From NCBI GenBank assembly GCA_030643145.1, contig DAOWMJ010000002.1, forward strand, positions 1-32,176: a stretch of DNA of 32,176 nt, in the 5' to 3' direction. The notes beneath the pieces were generated by a model. That model was given only the letters and a program-made list of their open reading frames with translations. It did no database searches and was not told the origin of the DNA. Below, one piece after another: positions 16,417 through 24,878 of the stretch. This DNA is from Candidatus Latescibacterota bacterium (GTDB lineage Bacteria > Krumholzibacteriota > Krumholzibacteriia > Krumholzibacteriales > WJIX01). The translations under genes were made by a program, and so were the position numbers. Numbering within the stretch: the first letter of the stretch is position 1; every line of letters begins with the position of its first letter.

Positions 16417-17472
16417 GTGCCGCAATGGAAAGATGAAAGAGATGTACTCCTGCACACCTTTTCTGAGATATCAAGTCTTATAAGCTTGGGTAGGGACAGG
16501 AGTATAATATTCAATAAAATTATCAAAAGTGCCCTGGAAATATTGCCCGCGGAAAAAGTTTTCTTAATATTCCATGAGGAAAACAGAATAAAAAAGTATA
16601 AAGTAGAAAAAAAACATGGGGGTCAACGTGTTGATGTTGTTGAAATTCCTGACACTTCAGGAATTTTTAACTGGCTTAGAAGGGAGGTGATGTCGCAGCA
16701 GATAAAGGAAGACGGTGTGTTTTCACTCGATCTGTCACTGTTGGCCGACGAATGCTGGGGCGAACAAGAGAAATTCGGAACAATAATATCAGTGCCCATA
16801 ATGTCAAAACGTTCTGTGTTTGGTGTTATATTGGCATTAAAAGATTCGCGGGAAAAACTTTTCAGTGAACGCGACATATATTTTCTCGAAACATTGGCTA
16901 ATCAAGCTGCTATAGCATTTGAAAACTATTTGCTATACAAAAAGCTTAAATACGAATCAATAACCGATGAATTAACCGGTGTTTACAATTACAGGTTTCT
17001 CTTGCAATCTTTGAGGTTGGAGATAAAAAGGGCACTACGCTTCGGCAGTTTTTTTTCATTCTTGATGCTCGATGTTGATAATTTGAAGGAATATAACGAT
17101 GAGAATGGACATCTCTATGGGAGTAAAGCGCTAAAGGTTATCGCCGGCCTGATAAAAGACAGATGCAGGGAAATTGATATTGTAGCAAAGTATGGGGGGG
17201 ATGAATTCAGTGTCATACTTCCGCATACTGATTTAAAGGGGGCAGAATGTTTGAGCAAGCGTATTCTTGAATCAGTTGACAATTATAACTTTGAGGGGGA
17301 TAAATCGGTAGGCTTGACATGCAGCATCGGAATATCAATGTTTCCGGGTGATTCGCAGAATCTGGAGGAATTAATCAGCAATGCGGACAAAGCACTTTAT
17401 TACGCAAAAGAACAAGGAAAAAATGTCATAAAAACTTACGCGGAAGTTAATAATAAGCTTGAAACATTTTAA
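16417..17472 (+). CDS. GAF-GGDEF diguanylate cyclase
   Basis: This soluble 351-residue protein should make c-di-GMP from two GTP. A GAF sensory domain covers about 15-170, ending ETLANQAAIAFENYLLY. The cyclase domain follows, from DELTGVYNYRFL to the end. The active-site loop is intact GGDEF at 260-264. An RxxD inhibitory site (REID, 251-254) sits exactly five residues before it, so product feedback inhibition is expected. There are no membrane segments. The GTG start at 16417 has AAGGA about 11 bases upstream. It is the first gene after a sigma-54 promoter and directly precedes exopolysaccharide genes, which fits c-di-GMP control of polymer production. The ligand of the GAF domain cannot be told. 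Confidence 0.94.
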   Translation: MPQWKDERDVLLHTFSEISSLISLGRDRSIIFNKIIKSALEILPAEKVFLIFHEENRIKKYKVEKKHGGQRVDVVEIPDTSGIFNWLRREVMSQQIKEDGVFSLDLSLLADECWGEQEKFGTIISVPIMSKRSVFGVILALKDSREKLFSERDIYFLETLANQAAIAFENYLLYKKLKYESITDELTGVYNYRFLLQSLRLEIKRALRFGSFFSFLMLDVDNLKEYNDENGHLYGSKALKVIAGLIKDRCREIDIVAKYGGDEFSVILPHTDLKGAECLSKRILESVDNYNFEGDKSVGLTCSIGISMFPGDSQNLEELISNADKALYYAKEQGKNVIKTYAEVNNKLETF

Positions 17473-17477
17473 CAATT

Positions 17478-17499
17478 CAGCCAAACTGTTGTTGGGCTG
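17478..17499 (+). other. Intergenic hairpin before the epimerase gene
   Basis: CAGCCAAAC (17478-17486) can pair with GTTGGGCTG (17491-17499) around the loop TGTT, giving eight Watson-Crick pairs and one A-G mismatch. The short following run (TTTC) makes a weak rho-independent terminator or attenuator possible. The epimerase Shine-Dalgarno GGAGGT lies about 10 bases beyond, so the hairpin may simply separate expression of the cyclase from the EPS genes. Confidence 0.35.
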
Positions 17500-17517
17500 T
17501 TTCAATATGGAGGTATT

Positions 17518-18462
17518 ATGTCAAAGTATCTTGTGACAGGCGGGGCAGGTTTTATAGGTTCAAATATTGTGGAAGAGCTGGTTTGCCTCGGGGAAGAGGT
17601 CGTGGTACTGGATAATCTCTCAACCGGATTTAGAGAAAATATAGAGCCGTTTCTTGAGAATATAAGATTTATTAATGGAGATATCAGAGATAATGAAGTT
17701 GTTAAAAAAGCGATGATAAATGTGGATTATGTTCTTCATCAAGCCGCTCTTGCATCGGTCCCGAGGAGTATAGATGATCCGTTATTCGTTAACGATGTAA
17801 ATGTAAATGGGACCATGAATATTTTGGAAGAGGCCAGAAAAGCCGGTGTAAAATGTCTGGTTTACGCGGCTTCTTCGTCCGCATATGGCGATTCGGATTT
17901 TTCTCCTAAGAGAGAAAATCTCAGCCCCTCTCCGCTTTCTCCCTATGCGGTGAGTAAATTAGTGGGGGAACACTATTGCTCAGTTTATTCTAATATTTTT
18001 GGACTTCCTACCGTAAGTTTAAGATATTTTAATGTTTTTGGACCTCGTCAGGATCCAAAATCACAATATGCCGCGGTTGTTCCAATATTTATTTCAAAAT
18101 TGCTTAACAAAAACAGACCCGAGATTTTCGGAGATGGAGAGCAGAGTAGAGATTTTACTTATGTAAAAAATGTTGTAAATGCCAACCTGCTTGCTTCTAA
18201 ATCTGCAGACTCCGCGGCTGGAGAAATGATGAATGTAGCCTGCGGAAGTGAATATACAGTCAACGAGCTGCTTAAATATATCAAAACACATCTCGGAAGC
18301 GATGTTGACCCAAAGTATTCCGATACAAGGGCTGGAGATGTTAAACATTCTCTTGCTGATATATCTAAAGCAAAGAAACTTATTGATTATTCAATAGAAG
18401 TATCATTTGAGGAAGGTATATCGAAAACAGTTGAATGGTACAAACAGAAAATGGATCACTGA
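17518..18462 (+). CDS. NAD-dependent UDP-sugar 4-epimerase (WbpP/GalE-like)
   Basis: This extended short-chain dehydrogenase probably interconverts UDP-GlcNAc/UDP-GalNAc or UDP-Glc/UDP-Gal. The 314-residue protein has the NAD-binding GGAGFIG (8-14), DNLSTG for the adenosine ribose, AASSSAYGDS with the catalytic Ser/Thr region (117-126), and the Y143-x3-K147 pair in YAVSK. LRYFNVFGPRQDP and the QYAAVVPIF segment resemble the WbpP group that accepts N-acetylated sugars. Substrate choice remains an inference. A good GGAGGT site precedes the ATG. It supplies a nucleotide sugar to the exopolysaccharide genes downstream and sits just after the diguanylate cyclase. Confidence 0.9.
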   Translation: MSKYLVTGGAGFIGSNIVEELVCLGEEVVVLDNLSTGFRENIEPFLENIRFINGDIRDNEVVKKAMINVDYVLHQAALASVPRSIDDPLFVNDVNVNGTMNILEEARKAGVKCLVYAASSSAYGDSDFSPKRENLSPSPLSPYAVSKLVGEHYCSVYSNIFGLPTVSLRYFNVFGPRQDPKSQYAAVVPIFISKLLNKNRPEIFGDGEQSRDFTYVKNVVNANLLASKSADSAAGEMMNVACGSEYTVNELLKYIKTHLGSDVDPKYSDTRAGDVKHSLADISKAKKLIDYSIEVSFEEGISKTVEWYKQKMDH

Positions 18463-18523
18463 AATCATGATGAACATCTGTTTTAACAAACCAGGGTTTT
18501 AATTAAAGAAACGGGCGGTATAA

Positions 18524-19474
18524 ATGCGTGCGAGTTTTGTTAAATTTATTGCCAATACTGTTTTTCTTGTACTCCTATTCAGTCTTTTAGGCGTTCAGCA
18601 GATTCAATCGCAGCAAATCCGATTAAGGGTTGGAGATAAACTAGAATTGAAAGTCCAAGAACGCCAAGAGCTTGACAGACAGCTCGAAATTAATAATAAA
18701 GGCGAGGTCTTAATACCGGTTGTAGGCGCAATTCAACTTATGGGATTACGCCTTCTGGAAGCCGAAACTTTAATACTGGAAGAACTAAAAAGGGTTTATC
18801 CCAGCATTTCCAGAATTAATCTTTCCCTATATGGGGAAGAATCAAAAAGGCTGATTTATGTCCAGGGTGAAGTTATGCAGCCCGGCAGATATGAGTTTGC
18901 CGAGGAACCAAATGTTTGGGAAGCAATTAGAGAGGCGGGAGGAGCGACTCCAAGAGCGTTACTTGAGGCTGTCAGAATAATTCAGGGAGAGGGTGACGAG
19001 CAAAGAACGTATCTCGTGGATCTTCAAAGAATAATAAACGACGGGAACTTTGATTCATTATCGAAATTAAAGGCTGGAGATACTGTTCTTATTCCGGAAA
19101 GGACGGCTCAAGTAAGCGCGGAGGGAAATATAAAAATAATGGGCGCTGTGGTGAGGCCAGGTTCTTATAACTTAACCGGCATTAACAGGCTTGAAGATAT
19201 AATACTTGCCGCGGGAGGAGTATCCGACAATTGCAATTTGAAAGAAATTCAAATTATTCGCAAGATGCCCGGAGGCAGCGTGATGAAGATAGTAGTGAAT
19301 TTTGAGAAATATCTCAAGGATGGTCAACTGGACGGAGATCCTGTAATTTATCCTGGCGACCTGATAAATGTGCCCCGTGAAACAAATTTATTTAAAACAA
19401 TATTTACAACTCCAGGATATCTGTTTGCAATGATAACAGTAGGGATAGCGCTAACAAATCTTTTAATTCGATAA
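18524..19474 (+). CDS. Polysaccharide biosynthesis/export protein with SLBB domains (Wza-like)
   Basis: This is a periplasmic/outer-membrane export component of a Wzx/Wzy- or synthase-type pathway. The 316 residues begin with a signal peptide (hydrophobic 11-24, no lipobox Cys). A Poly_export domain follows at about 32-105 (LRVGDKLELKV). Two SLBB domains come next, near 115-170 (YVQGEVMQPGRYEF, then AGGATPRALLEAV) and 205-265 (IMGAVVRPGSYNL, then AAGGVSDNCNLKEI). The protein ends in a hydrophobic helix (about 293-313), which may form the membrane-spanning C-terminal ring as in Wza. Unlike Wza it is not a lipoprotein. It is followed by the Wzz-like protein after 22 bases. Confidence 0.92.
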   Translation: MRASFVKFIANTVFLVLLFSLLGVQQIQSQQIRLRVGDKLELKVQERQELDRQLEINNKGEVLIPVVGAIQLMGLRLLEAETLILEELKRVYPSISRINLSLYGEESKRLIYVQGEVMQPGRYEFAEEPNVWEAIREAGGATPRALLEAVRIIQGEGDEQRTYLVDLQRIINDGNFDSLSKLKAGDTVLIPERTAQVSAEGNIKIMGAVVRPGSYNLTGINRLEDIILAAGGVSDNCNLKEIQIIRKMPGGSVMKIVVNFEKYLKDGQLDGDPVIYPGDLINVPRETNLFKTIFTTPGYLFAMITVGIALTNLLIR

Positions 19475-19496
19475 CGATAAAAAGGAAGGGAACTGG

Positions 19497-21164
19497 GTGG
19501 AGAATATCAGGAAGATCGTCCCGGACGAAGAAGTAAACAAGGTTGACCTTAAGGGGTATTGGAAGATTATATGGAGAAAAAAATACTACTTAATTGTTCC
19601 CGTATTACTTTCACTGGTTGTATCAGTTATTGGTTCAAGATATTTAACACCTGTATATCAATCGTCGACAGTTCTTTCAATGGAAAGAGAAGGGATATTT
19701 TCAGGTTCTGTTGACAGGTACGTCGCAGATGGAGAGGACAGACAGCGATCAAGGACCAGACAGTTCGCTACTATAATAAATGCCAAACTTAGAAGCAATT
19801 CATTTCTTGGACTCGTTGTTGAGGATTTGGGTCTGATGAATGACGATAATTCAAGAAAGCTAATACGTGATTACGATCAAGAAGAAGCATCCGGAATTTC
19901 TCCGCGGAAAATACTAAAGAGATATCTTATAGGTGTTCTGCGGAACAAAATAACAATATCTTCTCCGGCTCCGGGGCTTTATGAAGTAAGTGTGTTTGAT
20001 ACCGACCCTGACAATTGCTATATTCTCTCAAGGAGGATCAGCGAAAAATATCTGGATGTATTACAGCAGCAAAAATTAACCAGCATACGAAAAGCAGGGG
20101 CTTTTAGCGATGAACAGCTGGCGATCTACAGGGAGAAACTTGAAATATCCGAGAAAGAGCTTGCCAGGATCCAACGTGATATGTTAAACGCTAATTCTCA
20201 TGGCAATCCGGTTAATCCTGGAAACCTCAGCCTTATCGAAGTTAAAAAGAATCATTTAGATACCGAATGTGAAACGAACAAAATCGCACTGAACAGAATA
20301 AGAAATAAATTGGTTTCGATATTCGACATGGTGCCCTCGAGCAAGAAAGTATTGGAAGATGAAGTTGTAATTAATCTTGAAAATAAGTTAAACACAAGAG
20401 GCAGCGAAATAATTCTGATGGAAATTGCCGGTGAAATGGATATTTCCTCACGCCTTGATGAAATTGAGTTGTCGTGGAGAACATTGCAAAAAAGAATTTC
20501 AACAATAATACAGAAAGAATATTCTGATATCTCCTTCGATTATTATCCGGTAATGACAGAGTATTTTTATCAGCTTTGCCGGTTGACTTATTTTAAATCG
20601 ATGAGGAACAATGTGCAGAGCTATATAGAACAATATAAAAATAAGCTTTCCAGGTTGCCTGTACTTGAAATGGAACTTGAGAGGTTGAGGAGGGAAGTGG
20701 AGAATAACACAACCATTCAACAGGCATTTCTTGAATCAAAGGCTTCAGCCCAGATAAGCGAAGCTATACAAAGTACAAATCTTGGATTGAATTTAAATAT
20801 AATTGAAAAGGCGCAAAGACCGATTTCACCTGTAAGACCTAACAAATTGCAAATAATTCTTATGTCCTTAATATTTGGCGGTGCGTGCGGTCTGGGAGCA
20901 ATATTGATTACAGAGTATATGAATGATTCTTTTCGCTCTGTGGAAGAGGTTCAGCGAATTATGGAATTACCTGTTATTTGTACTATTCCAAGAACAATAG
21001 AACATTTTTCTTGGGAAAAGAAGGATTGGGGACGAAAAATATTGATATGGATTATCGGGGTATTCTTCTTTATATCAATAATAAGCGGCGCAATTTATTT
21101 TTATGCTAATACACTTAAGTCATCAGGCCTTGGTATTAAAATAAGTGAAGAATTGAAAAGGTGA
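19497..21164 (+). CDS. Wzz/GNVR-type polysaccharide chain-length determinant with an extra C-terminal helix
   Basis: This inner-membrane polysaccharide co-polymerase sets polymer length. The 555-residue protein has a first helix at about 31-50 and a Wzz domain with a long periplasmic coiled coil. The proline motif ISPVRPNK (about 443-450) and a second helix (about 453-473) follow. The cytoplasmic stretch RSVEEVQRIMELPVICTIPR normally links Wzc to its kinase. Here a third helix (about 515-536) comes next and the kinase is a separate gene. The C-terminus should therefore be periplasmic. This resembles chain-length proteins of exosortase (PEP-CTERM) loci, but no exosortase is visible. The GTG start follows AAAGGAAGGG. 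The stop overlaps the kinase start. Confidence 0.92.
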   Translation: MENIRKIVPDEEVNKVDLKGYWKIIWRKKYYLIVPVLLSLVVSVIGSRYLTPVYQSSTVLSMEREGIFSGSVDRYVADGEDRQRSRTRQFATIINAKLRSNSFLGLVVEDLGLMNDDNSRKLIRDYDQEEASGISPRKILKRYLIGVLRNKITISSPAPGLYEVSVFDTDPDNCYILSRRISEKYLDVLQQQKLTSIRKAGAFSDEQLAIYREKLEISEKELARIQRDMLNANSHGNPVNPGNLSLIEVKKNHLDTECETNKIALNRIRNKLVSIFDMVPSSKKVLEDEVVINLENKLNTRGSEIILMEIAGEMDISSRLDEIELSWRTLQKRISTIIQKEYSDISFDYYPVMTEYFYQLCRLTYFKSMRNNVQSYIEQYKNKLSRLPVLEMELERLRREVENNTTIQQAFLESKASAQISEAIQSTNLGLNLNIIEKAQRPISPVRPNKLQIILMSLIFGGACGLGAILITEYMNDSFRSVEEVQRIMELPVICTIPRTIEHFSWEKKDWGRKILIWIIGVFFFISIISGAIYFYANTLKSSGLGIKISEELKR

Positions 21165-21874
21165 TGCAGTTGGATGATAAAAAGGATAGAGATATTTTTG
21201 ATATGTTTGATCAGGAGAGTCCGATAGCTACTGAGATGAGGCGGTTATATTCTAACATTCAGACTAATCCGAGTAATAATTCAATTGGCGGATTGATGGT
21301 AACAAGTGCGAACAGGGGAGAAGGTAAAAGTACGGTTGCCTCTCATCTGGCTTTAACAGTTGCCAGGTTTAAGGAGAAAAAATCTTTAATTATAGACGCT
21401 GATCTAAGAAAACCAAGAATACATCAAATCTTTAATGTTGCAAGAAATCCCGGCCTCACGGAATGTTTAGAAGATAACATGGATCCTCTAAAGGTCGTCA
21501 AAGACACAAAAATTGACAATTTAAAGGTAATACCAAGCGGGAGATTGGTTAAATCACCCTCTCACCTTTTTGAAAAGGAGAGACTGAGAGATATTTTCGA
21601 TAAACTAAAATTCTACTACGATATTGTAATTGTTGATAGCCCACCTGTTATACCGGTAAGTGATCCCATGTTGTTATCAGGAGCTGTGGATAAGGTGGTT
21701 ATGGTTGTTCTAGCGGGGAAAACACCACAGAATGTAGCTAAAAGAGCAAGGGATATTCTTTTAGACGCTGACGCTAATATAATTGGAGTAGTTGTTAATA
21801 ATCTCTCTGAAGTTCTACCATACTATTATGATTATAAATATTATGGTTATGAGCATGATTTGGAGAATCAGTGA
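21164..21874 (+). CDS. Bacterial tyrosine autokinase (BY-kinase, CpsD/CapB type)
   Basis: This cytoplasmic BY-kinase would autophosphorylate a C-terminal tyrosine cluster in a cycle that drives polymer export. The 236 residues carry Walker A SANRGEGKST (48-57), Walker A' LIIDADLR (75-82) and Walker B DIVIVDSPPVIPVSDP. The tail LPYYYDYKYYGYEHD has seven tyrosines in the last 17 residues. An N-terminal SPIATEMRRLYSNI patch resembles the membrane-partner docking segment. I use the ATG at 21164, which shares its first base with the Wzz stop (TGATG). It is the detached counterpart of the kinase half of Wzc, so it should act with the preceding Wzz-like protein. Confidence 0.93.
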   Translation: MQLDDKKDRDIFDMFDQESPIATEMRRLYSNIQTNPSNNSIGGLMVTSANRGEGKSTVASHLALTVARFKEKKSLIIDADLRKPRIHQIFNVARNPGLTECLEDNMDPLKVVKDTKIDNLKVIPSGRLVKSPSHLFEKERLRDIFDKLKFYYDIVIVDSPPVIPVSDPMLLSGAVDKVVMVVLAGKTPQNVAKRARDILLDADANIIGVVVNNLSEVLPYYYDYKYYGYEHDLENQ

Positions 21875-21929
21875 TATTAAACTGTCGAAATTAGATTAAA
21901 TATTAAATAGGCTGATATGAAGGGAAGCT

Positions 21930-23042
21930 ATGACTCGATTAATCAGGATATTGACCTGCGCCTGTTTCTTTATCGCAGTTTTGCCGGGTGTTGAGACTGG
22001 GGGTGCAATTGCCGCCGGCAAGTCAGACTGTATCCTTTTTTCATCCGATTCAGCTAAAGTAAAACTGCAACTTTATAAGAACTCTACTGTTACATGCAAT
22101 CTTCCATTCAGATTCTGCGATTTTGAGTACAATAAGGAATATGGCGTTTTTCTCTGGGGTGATAAATATGAAAATAGAGAAGGCCGTTTAAAGGTTAATT
22201 CCGATGGTAAAATATTTATATGGGGCGACCGATCAGTAACCTGCTTAAAAAATGGACTCTTGCCAGGGTACGGCACTTATCTTCGAGGGAGGAAGAGGGT
22301 GGCGACTATTGATTTTCTCTCAATTGCCGGTTCAGTATACAAATTATACAGGGAAATGGATGAATACAATGAGTTAAAGGATAAATTTGACAGAATAAAT
22401 AATTCTTTGTCTCAAGTGCTCAAAATTAGCGACAAAAAATATTTGCAGGAAGAAGCGCATAAAACATCGATATATGTTAACCTGCAAAACAAATACAGGA
22501 AAAAGCTTATAATATTTTCTTCGGCTCTTTACGCTTATCAGTTAATTGAGCCGATTTTTATGGATATTCCCCCTGAAATTTATTCTGATTCGAATGAAAA
22601 TAGCATTAAGTTTAAAGCAAGTAACAAAAGTATAACAAAGGCTTTTCTCTATTCATTCCTCAGGCCCGGGAGAGGACAGTTTTATCAGGGTAAAACGATG
22701 AGAGGGGTTTTCTTCTCATCCATGATTATTCTTACCGGCTTTGTAAGTCTCGATCTAAATAACCAATACAATAGAGATGTGGTTGATTACAATCTCTGTA
22801 TGGATAAGTTTAGTTCCGCTTCTACTGTAGAAGATAAGAGGAAATTCGCGGCAAGCGGCTCACTATTGTGGGAAAAGGTAGAAAATTCAAAAGAGAAGCG
22901 AAATAGATCATTTTATATTCTAGCGGGATTATGGGGATGGAATACCATTGATACACTTTTCCCCGGCGATAAATCTGGTTCAAATAGGAATTATTCTCTT
23001 AATGTAACACCACTGGGTTGTGAACTCGCTATCAATTTTTGA
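21930..23042 (+). CDS. Secreted/membrane protein with PEGA-like and duplicated DUF5683-like modules
   Basis: The 370-residue protein has an N-terminal signal sequence (about 1-28). A beta-rich part at about 35-105 resembles a PEGA-type domain (VKLQLYKNSTVTCNLPFRF). Two versions of one module follow. The first starts LLPGYGTYLRGRKR at 110-123, the second FLRPGRGQFYQGKTMRG at 243-259. Each continues with a hydrophobic helix, an N/D-Y patch, a charged helix and a second hydrophobic segment. The second copy fits DUF5683, whose mark is PG-x-GQ-[FI]-Y-x-G. Function is unknown. It sits within an exopolysaccharide operon, so an envelope or EPS-associated role is a reasonable guess. The start ATG follows AAGGGAAG. 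Confidence 0.75.
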   Translation: MTRLIRILTCACFFIAVLPGVETGGAIAAGKSDCILFSSDSAKVKLQLYKNSTVTCNLPFRFCDFEYNKEYGVFLWGDKYENREGRLKVNSDGKIFIWGDRSVTCLKNGLLPGYGTYLRGRKRVATIDFLSIAGSVYKLYREMDEYNELKDKFDRINNSLSQVLKISDKKYLQEEAHKTSIYVNLQNKYRKKLIIFSSALYAYQLIEPIFMDIPPEIYSDSNENSIKFKASNKSITKAFLYSFLRPGRGQFYQGKTMRGVFFSSMIILTGFVSLDLNNQYNRDVVDYNLCMDKFSSASTVEDKRKFAASGSLLWEKVENSKEKRNRSFYILAGLWGWNTIDTLFPGDKSGSNRNYSLNVTPLGCELAINF

Positions 23043-23059
23043 TTTCCTGGAGGAATAGC

Positions 23060-24613
23060 ATGCATAGAAAATCATTATCTGTTTTTTTAGTTTTAATATT
23101 CAGTCTTTTTACGGTTAGCGGTTGTTTGAATGATATTGAAGAAGTTTCATTGGATATACCCGACGCGGACATCGAAGCCCCGCAAAACATCGGAATTATA
23201 GTAAATGATGGTGAAATAGCCATCTCCTGGGGAGTGGTTATTAATGCGGCATCTTATAAAGTGTACAGAAGAAGATTAGCTGAAGAGGAAATCATTGCTG
23301 AAACAAATGATACATTCTATGTGGACAATAATATAACAAACGGTAATGAATATTATTATTCTGTGGCCAGTGTTGGAAACAGCGGACTGGAAGGAGAGAA
23401 AACCGATTGGGTTTTAGCTGTACCCTCTATTTTTTCATTGTGTATTAATAATGGAGTCCCTTACACAAATTCGGTGAATGTGAATATCTTCTTAACAGCT
23501 CCAGCGTCCACTCGCTTTATGAAAATTTCGAATGACTCAACCTTTGCTGAAGTAAATTGGGAAAGTTTCAGGACATCTAGAGTTTGGACACTTGAACAGA
23601 TCGACGGAGAAAAGCATACATACGCGGTGTTTCAGGACGTTAACGGAAATCAATCATCACCCGTACAAACATCTATAATACTTGATACTTATTCAGCGAT
23701 AACCAATATATCAATTACACCTGACATTTCATTTTACGAAATTGGTGAAATGATTCACTTTGTTATGCATGTTGAGGGGGATGAAGCTGGTGGAGTTGCC
23801 GGTATCTTAATAGAGGGTTATTCGGAAATAGTAAAATTGTATGATAACCAGATGTCCGGAGATAATCTTGCTTTGGATGGAGTCTATGAAAGAGATTTTT
23901 ATCCTCCTACTAATCTCAGAGGTCTTGATCTACTCATTCACGGCAGATTTACAGATAGAGCCGGTAACATGGCGCCTGATTTTGAATCGGAAGAAAGTAT
24001 ATCTTTTCAAGACCCGCCAATGCCGGTTCAGCTTGTAGAGGTCAGTGACTCTACAACGAACAGTATAACTTTGAAATGGATTGTTTCGGTTGAAGAGAAT
24101 TTCAAATTCTACAAGATATACAGGGATACTGCTTCACACAATTCTGTGGACTTCGAAGATGTATCATTTTTAGTGGATGAACTAAGTAATCAAGCACAGA
24201 CAAGTTATCAGGATAACAATTTAATGGAGGGTGAAAAGTACTATTATCGTGTTTATGTGGTAAATGATTTGGATGAAAGTTCCGGAAGTAATGAAATTTC
24301 GGGTTACACCTACGATGCTCTTCCGGAAGCTGTTGTACTTGATACTCTTTCCTCGGTCGGAGCAGATAGAGTCACTTTAACATGGAGCCAGAATCAGGAT
24401 TCAGATTTTCTCGAGTATAGAATTTACAGAAGTAATAGCCCCGGAGTTACGAGTACCCAAAGTGATTTAGTAACAACAATTTATCAAAGAGAAAATAGAT
24501 GGTATGATGATCTTGGACTTGACTTAACAACAGAAAACTGCTACTATAGGGTATATGTGTATGATATGGGTAACAGGTTTAGCAGAAGCAACGAAGTAAC
24601 AACTGCCCAGTAG
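23060..24613 (+). CDS. Large lipoprotein with fibronectin type III domains
   Basis: The product is a 517-residue lipoprotein with an N-terminal signal (2-21) and a lipobox ending in VSGC, with Cys22 as the lipidated residue. FN3-like domains occupy about 40-122 (ASYKVYRRR), 325-420 (FKFYKIYRD) and 423-517 (LEYRIYRSN). Two Ig-like beta modules lie between them, one with the SGDNLALDGVYERDF pattern seen in bacterial surface lipoproteins. Function is unknown, but FN3/Ig repeats usually mediate carbohydrate or cell-surface binding. I choose ATG 23060 because TGGAGG lies at 23048-23053; an upstream in-frame TTG would overlap the previous gene. It lies in an exopolysaccharide locus and may anchor or bind the polymer. 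Confidence 0.85.
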   Translation: MHRKSLSVFLVLIFSLFTVSGCLNDIEEVSLDIPDADIEAPQNIGIIVNDGEIAISWGVVINAASYKVYRRRLAEEEIIAETNDTFYVDNNITNGNEYYYSVASVGNSGLEGEKTDWVLAVPSIFSLCINNGVPYTNSVNVNIFLTAPASTRFMKISNDSTFAEVNWESFRTSRVWTLEQIDGEKHTYAVFQDVNGNQSSPVQTSIILDTYSAITNISITPDISFYEIGEMIHFVMHVEGDEAGGVAGILIEGYSEIVKLYDNQMSGDNLALDGVYERDFYPPTNLRGLDLLIHGRFTDRAGNMAPDFESEESISFQDPPMPVQLVEVSDSTTNSITLKWIVSVEENFKFYKIYRDTASHNSVDFEDVSFLVDELSNQAQTSYQDNNLMEGEKYYYRVYVVNDLDESSGSNEISGYTYDALPEAVVLDTLSSVGADRVTLTWSQNQDSDFLEYRIYRSNSPGVTSTQSDLVTTIYQRENRWYDDLGLDLTTENCYYRVYVYDMGNRFSRSNEVTTAQ

Positions 24614-24662
24614 AAACATAGGGACAAAAACTGCTGAAATTTTACCAACAAGTTACAATTAT

Positions 24663-24696
24663 ATGGGTATTATTACCCATTAAATTGTGGGTAGTA
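24663..24696 (+). other. Two mutually exclusive hairpins upstream of the sugar transferase
   Basis: Hairpin A pairs ATGGGTA (24663-24669) with TACCCAT (24674-24680). Hairpin B pairs TATTACCCA (24671-24679) with TGGGTAGTA (24688-24696), nine base pairs including one G-U. Both use the same central TACCCA, so only one can form at a time. There is no U-run after hairpin B, so this does not look like a standard terminator switch. It lies in a 265-base gap, about 180 bases before the likely start of the sugar transferase. Confidence 0.35.
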
Positions 24697-24878
24697 TTGC
24701 TATTGAATCGCTGATTAAAAGCAACATTGTTAGTTAACAGATGTGTTTGCTTGTAGATAATGCGTATATCTAATGTCAGTTCTAGCGAAGAGAATGTTAT
24801 TTGTTTTATGGTATAAGAGTTGCTCTTTATATTTGGGATAAATTGATTGTAGTGATTATAACAGGAGAAGTGTTAAAG

